Shown piece by piece: positions 11,359 through 19,966 of a stretch of 64,000 nucleotides of DNA. Within the stretch, counting starts at the first letter, position 1. Every line of letters starts with the position of its first letter. Source of the stretch: Bacillus swezeyi. GTDB taxonomy: Bacteria; Bacillota; Bacilli; Bacillales; Bacillaceae. The notes under the pieces are model-generated. The model made no database searches, had not been told where the DNA came from, and saw nothing but the letters and a program-made list of their open reading frames with translations. The stretch covers positions 1 to 64,000 of the forward strand of contig NZ_MRBK01000015.1 in NCBI RefSeq assembly GCF_001969815.1, read 5' to 3'. Position numbers and translations under genes: made by a program.

Positions 11359-12930
11359 GCGGTACTTCCTGATGAAATAGGCCGGTGTGCAGCTCCAGGC
11401 ATGGCAGTAGCTGTTGATTAGCTGGCTTCCGTATGGAGAAAATGCTTTGTCGTTTGGGTCGTATGCCTCCCAAAATGCATCTGCTCCGTCTTTCATCATT
11501 TCTCCCCAATAGCCTTTGATATGGCTGATGGCTTTTTCCTTTTCGCCGACAAGGATAAGCGCTTCGACCAAGTAATGATGCATATACGGTGTTGTGAGGC
11601 CGATGGCCGGCTTTTCTGACAAAAGCCTCTGCATGAGCCGGCGATTTTCCGCCGGAGGCAGCACTTCCGCCAATCCCATCCAAATCTGGCTCGCCCATGA
11701 GATCTGTTTTTCCTGTCCGCTGACGAAAAACCCCTTTTCTTTGTCCCATAAATGAGCAATTGCTGCTGATGAGATCTCTTGCAGCCGCTTATTTAAACAT
11801 TGCCGCTTTCCGCTCTCCAGAACCTCTGCAAGCTTCACCGCCTGTTTCATTGCATAAATTAAGATGGCCTGTGAAGATGCCTGCTTGTTAAGTTTTTCAT
11901 GCCAGTCAATAAATGAATACCATGAATCATCGTCCTGGACGATATCGCGCTCGTCTAAACGATCGAGTGCAAGCTCGATTTGCCGGTATGCGGTCGGCCA
12001 AAGATCAGACAGCGTGCCGCGGTCATTTGCGGCAAAATAATAATCATATAATGTGCTGACAAACAGCAGTGAATAGTCAAAGAAATAAGTGTCATCCGCA
12101 ATATATTCGGGCGCGGTAAATAAATTAGCCGCTACCTGCCCTTTGGCATCGGGGAGCCCCGCAAATAAATACAAACAGCGCTTCACAAGGTCATAATTCT
12201 GAAAGGTCTCATAATCTGACAAAGCTTGCAGGCGCAAATCGCCCAGCCACAAACGCCGATCGCGCTTCGGCCCGTCTTCGAACACATCCTGCATGCAATT
12301 TTGCAGTGTTTTCATACTTACCTTGTCAATCTCACACATCATTTGATCCTCGTGAATGAGCGGTTTGACGCGCGAGCTGTCGGCAGAAGTCACCGTCCTG
12401 CATGTCACTTCGTCAAAGGCGACGCGGTATTTTGGCGAAGTATCCAGGATGTCGAACTTCAGATAACGGAAGCTGTAGCGGCGCGGCAGCTCAACCTGCC
12501 CGGGCATCATATCTATATAAATCGTTTCTTCTTGCAGCCATGAGCTGCTGATCCAGCCGTTATATTCAGAGAACGGCTCTGCCATTTCAACAGGCATTTC
12601 GCCAAAGGTCAGCCGCAGGCGAAGCGGAGCATCGGGCGGACTTCCGATTGGTTTAATGTACATGCTCACGTATCCGACAAGGTGTGTGCCAAAATCGAGA
12701 ATAAATTGATCGCCTTTTCCGTAATCACCGCCGCCAAGCTCTTCGGCGGGAGAGACAGCCATTGCCCGCCAGCCATGTATCGCAAGCCGATCTGCAGAAA
12801 CGACGGCTAAATTGTCCGGGCGCACGGTCGTTTGCAGCAGCTGCGGTTTTAATTGTTCTGCTGTGTTAATGAAATATTCATTTCGTTTAATGGCTCTTTT
12901 ATTTGTTTGGATTTTCGGTTTATTTTTCAT
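11353..12930 (-). CDS. GH78-like (alpha-L-rhamnosidase-type) glycosidase, cytosolic
   Basis: 525 residues. The central motif DGPKRDRRLWLGD (about residues 219-231) and the (alpha/alpha)6-barrel pattern ending in FWEAYDPND and SYCHAWSCTPAYFI are characteristic of family 78-type catalytic domains. It is much shorter than classical rhamnosidases of about 900 residues, with only a short N-terminal beta domain, and has no signal peptide, so it should act on imported oligosaccharides. ATG 12930 is chosen because GGAGGATATCA precedes it; the longer frame reaching 13035 overlaps the transporter gene. It lies 19 bp downstream of the GPH symporter gene. Rhamnosidase activity is a family label; other glycosides are possible. 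Confidence 0.78.
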   Translation of the reverse strand: MKNKPKIQTNKRAIKRNEYFINTAEQLKPQLLQTTVRPDNLAVVSADRLAIHGWRAMAVSPAEELGGGDYGKGDQFILDFGTHLVGYVSMYIKPIGSPPDAPLRLRLTFGEMPVEMAEPFSEYNGWISSSWLQEETIYIDMMPGQVELPRRYSFRYLKFDILDTSPKYRVAFDEVTCRTVTSADSSRVKPLIHEDQMMCEIDKVSMKTLQNCMQDVFEDGPKRDRRLWLGDLRLQALSDYETFQNYDLVKRCLYLFAGLPDAKGQVAANLFTAPEYIADDTYFFDYSLLFVSTLYDYYFAANDRGTLSDLWPTAYRQIELALDRLDERDIVQDDDSWYSFIDWHEKLNKQASSQAILIYAMKQAVKLAEVLESGKRQCLNKRLQEISSAAIAHLWDKEKGFFVSGQEKQISWASQIWMGLAEVLPPAENRRLMQRLLSEKPAIGLTTPYMHHYLVEALILVGEKEKAISHIKGYWGEMMKDGADAFWEAYDPNDKAFSPYGSQLINSYCHAWSCTPAYFIRKYRL

Positions 12931-12949
12931 TGATATCCTCCATTTCGAG

Positions 12950-14314
12950 CTAGAGTGCGGTCTGATGGTCGTCCGTTTCGTCTTTTTGGTAGCGCTCGTC
13001 AAGTTCGGCCCGTATTTTAGGATAGATTTTATCAAGGTTGTAGAAGCACATCGTCACCATTGATAAAACGACCAATACAGCCGGGATGATTAAATAGCCT
13101 AATTTAATCGCAAACAACGCAGAGTCGGGCTGGGCTTGATTCGGAACGTAACGGCCCCATGTCAGGAGCAGACCTGATAATGCCCCTGCAAGCGCAAACG
13201 TTAATTTTCCCATAAAACCGTTCAGCGCCATCATCAGGCCTGATGCGTTGATGCCTGTTTTCCATTCGCCGTAATCGACAGGATCTGCCTGCATCGAAAA
13301 GTAAATGGCCTGCCTTAGTCCATAGCCTGATGCCGCAATGACAGCACCGATGATCAAGCCCGTGACATTCACATTTGAGATGAGCATGACAACGATTCCG
13401 GCGAGATTGACCGCGCTTGCGATCATGAACAATGTGCGTTTGTACATCAGGCGCGCGAAAAACGGCGTCATCAGCGTGCCGAAAAGCGGGACGAATGAAC
13501 TGATCGTGGCAATGATGCTTGCCAAATCGGCACGGCCGATATGATAAGTAAAAAAGTAGATTAAGGTCGCCTGCTGCAGAAAATATGAACCCCACATAAA
13601 AATGATATTGATCATGAAGATGTACCACGGTTTATTCCCTTTTAAGCCGGAAAATGATGTCTTCAAGGTCACTTTTTGCCGCTTGATCTTGACTTTTTCC
13701 TCCACATTTTTAAATGTGAAAAAGAACAACAGCATCCCGATGACAGCGAAAATCAGCATCGTCCAGAAGAACCCTTGTGCTTGAGAGCCGCCTCCCAGCG
13801 CATTTACCATCGGAAGCGTGAGCGCGCTGACTGCCGTTGCCCCGATCAGCGAAAAGATAATCCGAACCGTTGCAAGAGTTGTCCGTTCATTGGCGTTGCT
13901 TGTCAGACTAGGCAAAATCGAAGCCATTGGAATATTGACCATCGTATATGCCGCAGACAATCCAATATACGTGATATAAGCGTAAATCAACTTGCCCGTC
14001 TCTCCCACATCAGGCACTAAAAACGTCAGTACAGCCAAGAGGCCGAATGGAATTGCGCCGATTAAAAAGTACGGACGCGATTTGCCCCAGCGTGTATTCG
14101 TTTTGTCAATGGCAACACCCATCAGGATATCTGTGATTCCATCCACAAACCGCGTCAGCAAAAAAAGCAGGCTGACATGGGCAGCCGCCAATCCTGCGAC
14201 ATCTGTGTAATAAAATAAGAGGTAAAGCGTGATCATCTGCCATATTAAATTGCAAGAAAGATCTGCGGCGCCGTATCCAATACGCTGCCGCCATATCATT
14301 GCTTTTGAACCCAT
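12950..14314 (-). CDS. GPH-family sugar:cation symporter (MFS superfamily)
   Basis: 454 residues, about 12 transmembrane helices. The family signature is present in the first cytoplasmic loop: DGITDILMGVAIDKTNTRWG. It is typical of the glycoside-pentoside-hexuronide symporters related to MelB and XynB-type transporters. ATG 14314 has GGAGG just upstream (reading GATCGGAGGAATTCAG); in-frame codons further upstream lack this. It is first in a two-gene operon with the GH78-like glycosidase, which implies uptake of a short oligosaccharide or glycoside followed by cytosolic cleavage. A cre site lies 72 bp upstream. Confidence 0.85.
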   Translation of the reverse strand: MGSKAMIWRQRIGYGAADLSCNLIWQMITLYLLFYYTDVAGLAAAHVSLLFLLTRFVDGITDILMGVAIDKTNTRWGKSRPYFLIGAIPFGLLAVLTFLVPDVGETGKLIYAYITYIGLSAAYTMVNIPMASILPSLTSNANERTTLATVRIIFSLIGATAVSALTLPMVNALGGGSQAQGFFWTMLIFAVIGMLLFFFTFKNVEEKVKIKRQKVTLKTSFSGLKGNKPWYIFMINIIFMWGSYFLQQATLIYFFTYHIGRADLASIIATISSFVPLFGTLMTPFFARLMYKRTLFMIASAVNLAGIVVMLISNVNVTGLIIGAVIAASGYGLRQAIYFSMQADPVDYGEWKTGINASGLMMALNGFMGKLTFALAGALSGLLLTWGRYVPNQAQPDSALFAIKLGYLIIPAVLVVLSMVTMCFYNLDKIYPKIRAELDERYQKDETDDHQTAL

Positions 14315-14385
14315 CTGAATTCCTCCGATCACTGTCTTTTCATCAGGTGGAAGGATTCATGGCGCCATTTATTCTCCCAATATCA

Positions 14386-14399
14386 TTAAAGCGCTTACA
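14386..14399 (+). promoter_or_regulatory. cre site upstream of the GPH symporter operon
   Basis: TTAAAGCGCTTACA matches TGWAANCGNTNWCA with one mismatch. Its place about 70 bp before the symporter start on the minus strand suggests CcpA repression of the operon. A clear -35/-10 pair was not identified. Confidence 0.6.
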
Positions 14400-14938
14400 A
14401 TTCAGATTAACAATGAACTTATTACAGAATAAATTACGTTTTTTACAGGTTTAGCAGCGTCGATTGGGAATTTAAAATGAGGAAAAGGCGGAAAAAGGGG
14501 GGACAGCATGCAGCAATCTCTGTTAAATACGAATTTGAAAAAAACCTGAAATCCTATCCTCGCCAGAACGTTTACACTGCCTGCTATTAGATGATTTTTT
14601 GAATGGGGTGGATCAGGAGGCACATGGTTCAAAAAGGATGGCGCCGCCAGCGGAGGAATCAGTCGATCTTCTGATTTTTCCATAAAGGATGAGACGAGAA
14701 AGCAGGATAGATTGCGCAGTTCGACCTGTGTGCGCGTTAATGACTGCTTTCATCAAGGCGCGCCGTTCCAAATAAAAAGGATGCCCCACCCGCGGGACAT
14801 CCCTGATTTTATTCACTCAACCCATTACTCCCAATCACACTTTGATACCTCTAAAAACTCCGTTGCCGTCATCGTCCTGGATACTGATTTTTTTAAAAGA
14901 TATAGGGCAAAAGATGGTTAAAGGCATTTATCTATCAT
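14400..14938. other. Intergenic interval with no recognised gene
   Basis: About 540 bp. Short open frames on both strands (for example 14402-14683 minus and 14712-14921 plus) resemble no family I know. The part 14810-14938, read on the minus strand, has two short frames ending in DDDGNGVFRGIKV and TATEFLEVSKCDWE, which could be a gene tail, but neither is convincing. Confidence 0.5.
14771..14802 (-). terminator. Minus-strand terminator
   Basis: On the minus strand GGATGTCCC, a six-base loop, and GGGGCATCC form a stem with one mismatch, followed by TTTTTATT. It is about 135 bp beyond the EamA transporter stop codon and probably ends that transcript. Confidence 0.7.
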
Positions 14939-15808
14939 TCATGCTGGTGTTTTCCGATAGGTGAACAATACACCCGCTATCGTCACCATCCCTCCGAGCA
15001 GGGAAAAAAAAGCAGGAACTTCCCCAAACCATATCCATGAGATGATGAGCGTTAAAGCTGGCGTTAAGTAAAGCGAAACCGCAGCTTCTGCAGCTCCTAC
15101 GCGCGAGGTTATATATGCAAGGGCAAAATATGGCACAACTGTCGGCAGCAAACCTAGATAGACGACACTGGCAGTCGATTGAATGGATGCGTTGCCAAGC
15201 TCTTCAGCCATTCCTGGCAGGAAGAACAGCATTGGAATTGTTCCGCCCCAAATCGTATATGTAACAAATGGGATAAAACCATACTTTTTAATATGGCGTT
15301 CTTGAAAAACGAAATAGAGGCTCTCTGAAATCGCAGCTAATAAGATGAACAGGATGCTCGCTGCCGAGTGTGCAAAGTTTCCAGTACCCAATGAAATGAG
15401 CCCGACGCCTAAAAAGCTGATACATGATCCAATCCATTTAGCTGCACCAAATCGTTCTGCAAAAAACAACCGGGCTAATAATGCTGAAAAAATAGGTGTA
15501 GTCGCGACAAGCAGGCTTGCCATTCCGGCGCTAACCGTTTCCTCGCCCAAATTCAGCAATGTGTGGTAGGCAGAAAAGCCTAAAAAACCGAGTAATAAAA
15601 TAATGGGAATGTCTTTTGCATGCGGCAGCCGCATCCGGATCGCAGCAGCCATGACAACTAAAGCTGCGGAACCCGACAGCAGACGAAGCAATGTGAGATG
15701 CTGCGGCGCATAATCCTCCAGGCCCGCACGAATTCCCGGAAAAGCTGAAGCCCAAAGAAAGATCATAAGGCAGTATGACATCCTGATGTAAATCGTCTTT
15801 TTCTCCAT
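14939..15808 (-). CDS. EamA/DMT-family transporter
   Basis: 289 residues with about ten hydrophobic helices arranged as two EamA repeats. The first repeat opens with MIFLWASAFPGIRAGLEDY and includes HTLLNLGEETVSAGMASLL; the second includes AYITSRVGAAEAAVSLYLTP. DMT members of this type usually export metabolites or amino acids. AAAAGGAG precedes the ATG. It is divergent from a MocR-type regulator gene, a common pairing in which the PLP-binding regulator controls a transporter. Three direct repeats in the 135-bp intergenic region fit that idea. Substrate unknown. Confidence 0.82.
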   Translation of the reverse strand: MEKKTIYIRMSYCLMIFLWASAFPGIRAGLEDYAPQHLTLLRLLSGSAALVVMAAAIRMRLPHAKDIPIILLLGFLGFSAYHTLLNLGEETVSAGMASLLVATTPIFSALLARLFFAERFGAAKWIGSCISFLGVGLISLGTGNFAHSAASILFILLAAISESLYFVFQERHIKKYGFIPFVTYTIWGGTIPMLFFLPGMAEELGNASIQSTASVVYLGLLPTVVPYFALAYITSRVGAAEAAVSLYLTPALTLIISWIWFGEVPAFFSLLGGMVTIAGVLFTYRKTPA

Positions 15809-15836
15809 GAATTTCGCAATCTCCTTTTCAAAAAAC

Positions 15837-15924
15837 CAACCAGTTCATATGTGTGTATCCATCTTAATGTACATTTGATAAAATGACTTCAACCAGTTTA
15901 TGAAATGTTAAACCAACCACTTTT
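15837..15924. promoter_or_regulatory. Repeated operator sites between EamA and MocR genes
   Basis: CAACCAGTTCAT (15837-15848) and CAACCAGTTTAT (15890-15901) are near-identical direct repeats 53 bp apart, about five helical turns. A third degenerate copy, CAACCACTTTT, starts at 15914. MocR regulators such as PdxR and GabR bind spaced direct repeats, so these are the probable operators of the gene starting at 15944. Confidence 0.6.
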
Positions 15925-15943
15925 CTGCCTAGGAGACAAATTG

Positions 15944-17380
15944 ATGAGGAATAAGAAAACAGCAAAACTTCCGAAATACAAACAAATTATCGAATTTATA
16001 AAAGAGAAGATCGCAAATGGCGAATGGCCGATCGGCAGTAAAATTCCCAGCCAGCGAACATTGGCAAAAACCTTTCATGTCAACAGAAGTACGGTGATTA
16101 CAGCATTGGAAGAATTAATGGCTGATGGATTAATTGAAGGCAAAATGGGGAAAGGCACGGTCGTCATCAGCAATACATGGACATTGTTGGCCAAAAATTC
16201 GGCGCCTGATTGGGAGAAGTACGTAGCCGCGGGATTTCAGCAGCCCAGTCAGAAAACGGTTCAGGAGATTAATCAATCGGAAGCAAATGCAGAGCTGATA
16301 CAGCTCAGCAAAGGCGAGCTTTCAAATGAAATGTTTCCGCTGGATTTAATGAAGGAGATGATGGGGAAGGTAGCCCAAAACATGAATGCCTTTGGTTATG
16401 AGGAGCCAAAAGGCTATTTTCCTTTAAGAGAGGCGTTGAGCCGCTATTTACAAACGGCCGGCATCCACGCTTCCCCGTCTTCCATCTTGATTGTTTCAGG
16501 CGCATTGCAAGCATTGCAGTTAATATCGATGGGGCTTTTGCAAAGCGGATCAACCGTTTTTCTTGATCGGCCTTCTTACCTTTATTCTTTGCATGTGTTT
16601 CAATCTGCAGGGATGAAGCTGACGGGCCTGCAAATGGATGAAGAAGGCCTGATGCCGCAAACCATCCGGATGACGCCAAACATGCGGGGCAGAGCGATTT
16701 TATACACAAATCCTTGTTTTCAAAACCCGACCGGAATGTTAATGTCTCAAAAGCGGAGGGAAGAGATTTTGGCATTCAGTGAACAAGAGCAGCTTTCTAT
16801 TATTGAAGATGATATATACCGTGAACTATGGATAGATCATCCGCCGCCGGACCCGATGAAATCGGATGATAAACATGGTCGTGTCTTATACATCGGAAGT
16901 TTTTCGAAAACGCTCAGCCCGGGCTTAAGAATTGGCTGGATCGTCGGTCCGGAGCCGGTCATTGAACGCTTATCGGATATTAAAATGCAGACGGACTACG
17001 GCTCAAGCTCGCTTTCGCAGCGAGTCGCAGCAGAATGGCTCACCACCGGCCATTATCAGAAACACTTGGAAAACGTCAGGGAGCAGCTCAAATCCAGGAG
17101 AAATTTCGTCTTAAAAGTTTTAGAAGCAGAGCTGGAAGGGCTGGCCGCATGGAACGCTCCAAAAGGCGGATTTTTTATTTGGCTGAAGATCCTGCCATCC
17201 ATATCGCTGAAATCTCTTTATGCAAAAGCATTATCCCATGGGCTGCTCCTTAATTCCGGGAGCATATATGCTCAAGATAACGGCAATTACATTCGGCTGT
17301 CATATGCTTTTGCTTCCTGCGAAGATCTTAAAAAGGGGATTATACTGTTAAAGCGCTTGATCAAGACGCTATCAAGCTGA
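15944..17380 (+). CDS. MocR-type regulator (GntR winged helix fused to aminotransferase-like PLP domain)
   Basis: 478 residues. Residues about 10-80 are a GntR winged helix (PKYKQIIEFIKEKIANGEWP and PSQRTLAKTFHVNRSTVITA). The rest is a fold-type I aminotransferase domain with NPCFQNPTG, the DDIYRELW segment and the PLP-binding lysine at about K322 in GSFSKTLSPGLRIGW. MocR proteins sense PLP-linked ligands and do not need catalysis. ATG 15944 has AGGAG 8-13 bp upstream; an in-frame ATG at 15905 lacks one. It is divergent from one EamA transporter and followed, 128 bp on, by a second EamA transporter, so either or both may be targets. Confidence 0.88.
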   Translation: MRNKKTAKLPKYKQIIEFIKEKIANGEWPIGSKIPSQRTLAKTFHVNRSTVITALEELMADGLIEGKMGKGTVVISNTWTLLAKNSAPDWEKYVAAGFQQPSQKTVQEINQSEANAELIQLSKGELSNEMFPLDLMKEMMGKVAQNMNAFGYEEPKGYFPLREALSRYLQTAGIHASPSSILIVSGALQALQLISMGLLQSGSTVFLDRPSYLYSLHVFQSAGMKLTGLQMDEEGLMPQTIRMTPNMRGRAILYTNPCFQNPTGMLMSQKRREEILAFSEQEQLSIIEDDIYRELWIDHPPPDPMKSDDKHGRVLYIGSFSKTLSPGLRIGWIVGPEPVIERLSDIKMQTDYGSSSLSQRVAAEWLTTGHYQKHLENVREQLKSRRNFVLKVLEAELEGLAAWNAPKGGFFIWLKILPSISLKSLYAKALSHGLLLNSGSIYAQDNGNYIRLSYAFASCEDLKKGIILLKRLIKTLSS

Positions 17381-17508
17381 GGATGCCTATTTCTTTTTTG
17401 TATTTATTAGAAAAAACTGAAAAAATATAATAAATGCCACCTTATTTTTGATAAACTATATAAATATGAAAACTAGATTTAAATACATATAGACAGGGGA
17501 AAAACTTA

Positions 17509-18426
17509 ATGCGGAATCAACTTGCTGCATACACATCAATGGCGCTCGCGATGGCGATCGTCGGCAGTTCGGTCGTCATCGGCAAGCTGATGGTGGAAAC
17601 CATTCCGGTGTTTCTGTCGTCAGGCATTCGTTTTTTGATTGCGGCGGTCGTCTTGGTCATCTTGCTGTTTTATTTTGAAAAGGGCTTTCCCGCTCTTACG
17701 AAAAAAGATGTCTTTGTTCTCTTGATACAGTCTTTTACAGGCGTTTTCCTGTTCAGCGTCTGCATGCTTTATGGCGTCAAGCTGACGACGGGAATGGAGA
17801 GCGGCATTATTACGAGCACCACGCCGATGGCTGTCGGTGTTTTGGCTTTCTTTTTATTGAAAGAAAAAATCGAAAAGCGAATGGCTGCCGGCATAGTGTT
17901 GGCCGTGATCGGCGTGATGACGATCAACCTGTTCGGTGCAGGCAGCCAAGGCGAGAACCCTTATGCTTTAATGGGGAATCTTTTAATCGCGGCTGCGGTC
18001 ATCGGTGAAGCGATGTTTACACTAATGGCGAAGCTGCTGTCACCTCATATTTCCGCATTGGCGATATCGACGTTTGTGTCGCTTTTTGGTTTTTTATTTT
18101 TTCTCCCGTTTGCTGCGATTGAAGCGCTGTCGTTTGATTTTGGCGCGCCGGGAATTCTTGACTGGTCATATGTGATATATTATGCGCTGATTGTAACTGT
18201 CCTCGCCTTTTTCTTATGGTACAGCGGCGTGACAAAAGTGCCCGCAGGTGTGTCCGGGATTTTCACTTCGGTTCTCCCCGTTTCAGCTGTTGTGCTGTCG
18301 GGCCTCATTTTGAAGGAGCAATTTACCTATATTCATTTGATTGGCATCGTGTTTGTCATGGCAGGCATTTTTGTCACAGTCTTAAAGAAAGAACCGCAGA
18401 AGGATAGCAGAAATCTCGCGTCTTAA
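17509..18426 (+). CDS. EamA/DMT-family transporter
   Basis: 305 residues with ten predicted helices in two EamA repeats (GKLMVETIPVFLSSGIRFLIA and later YSGVTKVPAGVSGIFTSVLP). An AGGGG ribosome-binding site precedes the ATG. It lies in the same direction as the MocR regulator gene with 128 bp between them, so it may be a second target of that regulator. It is not a close copy of the EamA protein at 14939-15808. The substrate cannot be inferred from sequence. Confidence 0.82.
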   Translation: MRNQLAAYTSMALAMAIVGSSVVIGKLMVETIPVFLSSGIRFLIAAVVLVILLFYFEKGFPALTKKDVFVLLIQSFTGVFLFSVCMLYGVKLTTGMESGIITSTTPMAVGVLAFFLLKEKIEKRMAAGIVLAVIGVMTINLFGAGSQGENPYALMGNLLIAAAVIGEAMFTLMAKLLSPHISALAISTFVSLFGFLFFLPFAAIEALSFDFGAPGILDWSYVIYYALIVTVLAFFLWYSGVTKVPAGVSGIFTSVLPVSAVVLSGLILKEQFTYIHLIGIVFVMAGIFVTVLKKEPQKDSRNLAS

Positions 18427-18537
18427 GGGGATTTCCAAAAAAATGTCGCAAATTCGATGCATCAACATAATGAATTCGCCCAGGGCTGCGGTATAATAGA
18501 TTTTGTGAATTCAATGTTGAAAGAGAGTGGTTACATC

Positions 18538-19257
18538 ATGGGCCGTAAGTGGAACAATATAAAAGAAAAGAAAGCGTCAAAGGATGCGAATACAAGCCGC
18601 ATCTATGCGAAGTTTGGACGCGAAATATATGTGGCGGCAAAGCAGGGAGAGCCCGATCCTGAATTAAATCAGGCGCTGAAATTCGTGCTTGAGCGCGCCA
18701 AAACATATAATGTCCCGAAAGCGATTATCGAGCGGGCGATTGAAAAGGCGAAGGGCGGTTCTGAAGAAAACTATGACGAGCTTCGCTATGAAGGCTTCGG
18801 ACCGAACGGAGCGATGGTGATCGTCGATGCGCTGACGAACAATGTCAACCGGACGGCGGCGGATGTGCGCTCCACATTTGGCAAAAACGGCGGAAATATG
18901 GGTGTGAGCGGATCTGTCGCATACATGTTTGATCCGACGGCCGTCATCGGCTTTGAGGGCAAAACGGCCGATGAAGTGCTCGAATTATTAATGGAAGCGG
19001 ATATCGATGTCCGCGATATTATAGAAGAAGATGACGCGGTGATCGTCTATGCCGAGCCTGATCAGTTCCATGCCGTGCAGGAGGCGATTCAAAACGCCGG
19101 AATTACTGAGTTTACTGTCGCGGAGCTGACAATGCTTGCGCAAAACGATGTCGCGCTTCCGGAAGATGCGCAGGCGCAGTTTGAAAAGCTGATCGATGCG
19201 CTGGAAGATTTGGAGGATGTGCAGCAGGTTTATCATAATGTTGATTTAGGCGAGTAA
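18538..19257 (+). CDS. yeeI: YebC/PmpR-family protein YeeI
   Basis: 239 residues, the length of B. subtilis YeeI, with the family opening [20 protein letters not shown], the central [14 protein letters not shown] and [19 protein letters not shown], and the C-terminal VYHNVDLGE. YebC-type proteins were long annotated as transcription regulators. Recent work places the family in translation, helping ribosomes through difficult nascent chains. ATG 18538 follows GAAAGAGAGTGG; the upstream extension to 18457 is not family-like. A TATAAT at 18492-18497 may be the -10 of its own promoter. Its position between the rlmCD remnant and yfmT agrees with B. subtilis gene order. Confidence 0.93.
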   Translation: MGRKWNNIKEKKASKDANTSRIYAKFGREIYVAAKQGEPDPELNQALKFVLERAKTYNVPKAIIERAIEKAKGGSEENYDELRYEGFGPNGAMVIVDALTNNVNRTAADVRSTFGKNGGNMGVSGSVAYMFDPTAVIGFEGKTADEVLELLMEADIDVRDIIEEDDAVIVYAEPDQFHAVQEAIQNAGITEFTVAELTMLAQNDVALPEDAQAQFEKLIDALEDLEDVQQVYHNVDLGE

Positions 19258-19263
19258 TCACAA

Positions 19264-19297
19264 ACCACCCGTGATTGAAATCATGGGTGGTTTTCTT
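19264..19297 (+). terminator. Terminator of yeeI
   Basis: AACCACCCGTGATT pairs with AATCATGGGTGGTT, followed by TTCTT, directly after the stop codon. Confidence 0.85.
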
Positions 19298-19333
19298 GCA
19301 AAAAAATCCCTAGTGTACTGAATGGGGAAAATG

Positions 19334-19510
19334 CTATTCTACATCTTTTAGTATTGCTTTAATTTTATCGAGACGCTGCTTGGTATCCTTTATTTCCTCT
19401 TTTCAAGTTTAAATGTCTCTTCACTTAAATATCTTTTGACAACCTTTGTTAAGGCTACGAGCCTCACGATGACAAGCGCAGCCATTGCTACTTAATATAT
19501 AGGTATTAAA
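19334..19510 (-). pseudogene. Remnant of a small membrane protein (PspB-like appearance)
   Basis: On the minus strand an AAGGAG-type site (near 19520) is followed by a frame reading VAMAALVIVRLVALTKVVKRY, then LSEETFKLEKR. After a frameshift it continues DTKQRLDKIKAILKDVE and stops at 19334. The pattern (one short helix, then a charged amphipathic tail) looks like a 60-70 residue membrane protein broken by a stop codon near the start and by a frameshift. Family identity is uncertain. Confidence 0.35.
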
Positions 19511-19645
19511 ATTGTGATGTCTCCTTACAAGCTAAAAAACAAGAGTTTATCGATCAAGTTAAGTATGCTAAATAAGAAAAATGCCGTATATCAAAATGAC
19601 AAATTTACTGAGTGATGACGCTTTAAATAGTGGTTTGAAAATATA

Positions 19646-19855
19646 ATGGGCTTAAGCAGAATGGTCGTGTCAGATGCGGAGGATATCACAACAATTCCTT
19701 TGGATGAAGAGGTCATTCCTTATTTTTACGTGTCGATTTGCTTTAACAAAAACCATACGCTAAGTGAAGAAGAAAAATTGATCATCGAATTGTTTAAAAC
19801 CCATAAGAAAAAGAGTTTGACGGATCAACCGGATTTTACCGATATCGCGCGGTAA
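19646..19855 (+). pseudogene. C-terminal fragment of a LysR-type regulator
   Basis: The 69-residue frame reads IPLDEEVIPYFYVSICFNKN, then LSEEEKLIIELFKTH. This resembles the end of a LysR substrate-binding domain, where a beta strand with ICFxKN is followed by the last helix. The DNA-binding domain and most of the sensor are missing. It lies about 110 bp before yfmT in the same direction, so it may be what is left of a local regulator. Assignment is by pattern only. Confidence 0.4.
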
Positions 19856-19888
19856 AATCTTTTTTTTATGCCTAAAGCCCTGCGAGAT

Positions 19889-19915
19889 TGAATTTTTTTG
19901 AAAGAATGCCGATAC
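19889..19915 (+). promoter_or_regulatory. Candidate sigma-D promoter of yfmT-yfmS
   Basis: TGAA (19889-19892), a 15-bp spacer and GCCGATAC (19908-19915) match the motility sigma factor consensus TAAA-N15-GCCGATAT with one mismatch in each element. It lies 52 bp before the yfmT start. It fits a transcript that encodes a chemoreceptor. Confidence 0.6.
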
Positions 19916-19966
19916 TTATATTGAAGTCTAACTTTTCCCAAAATTGTTTGATAGGAGATGGCCCGA

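Noticed and set aside
14712..14921. 69-codon frame in the interval before EamA
   Set aside because: It reads through the minus-strand terminator and has no recognised domain.
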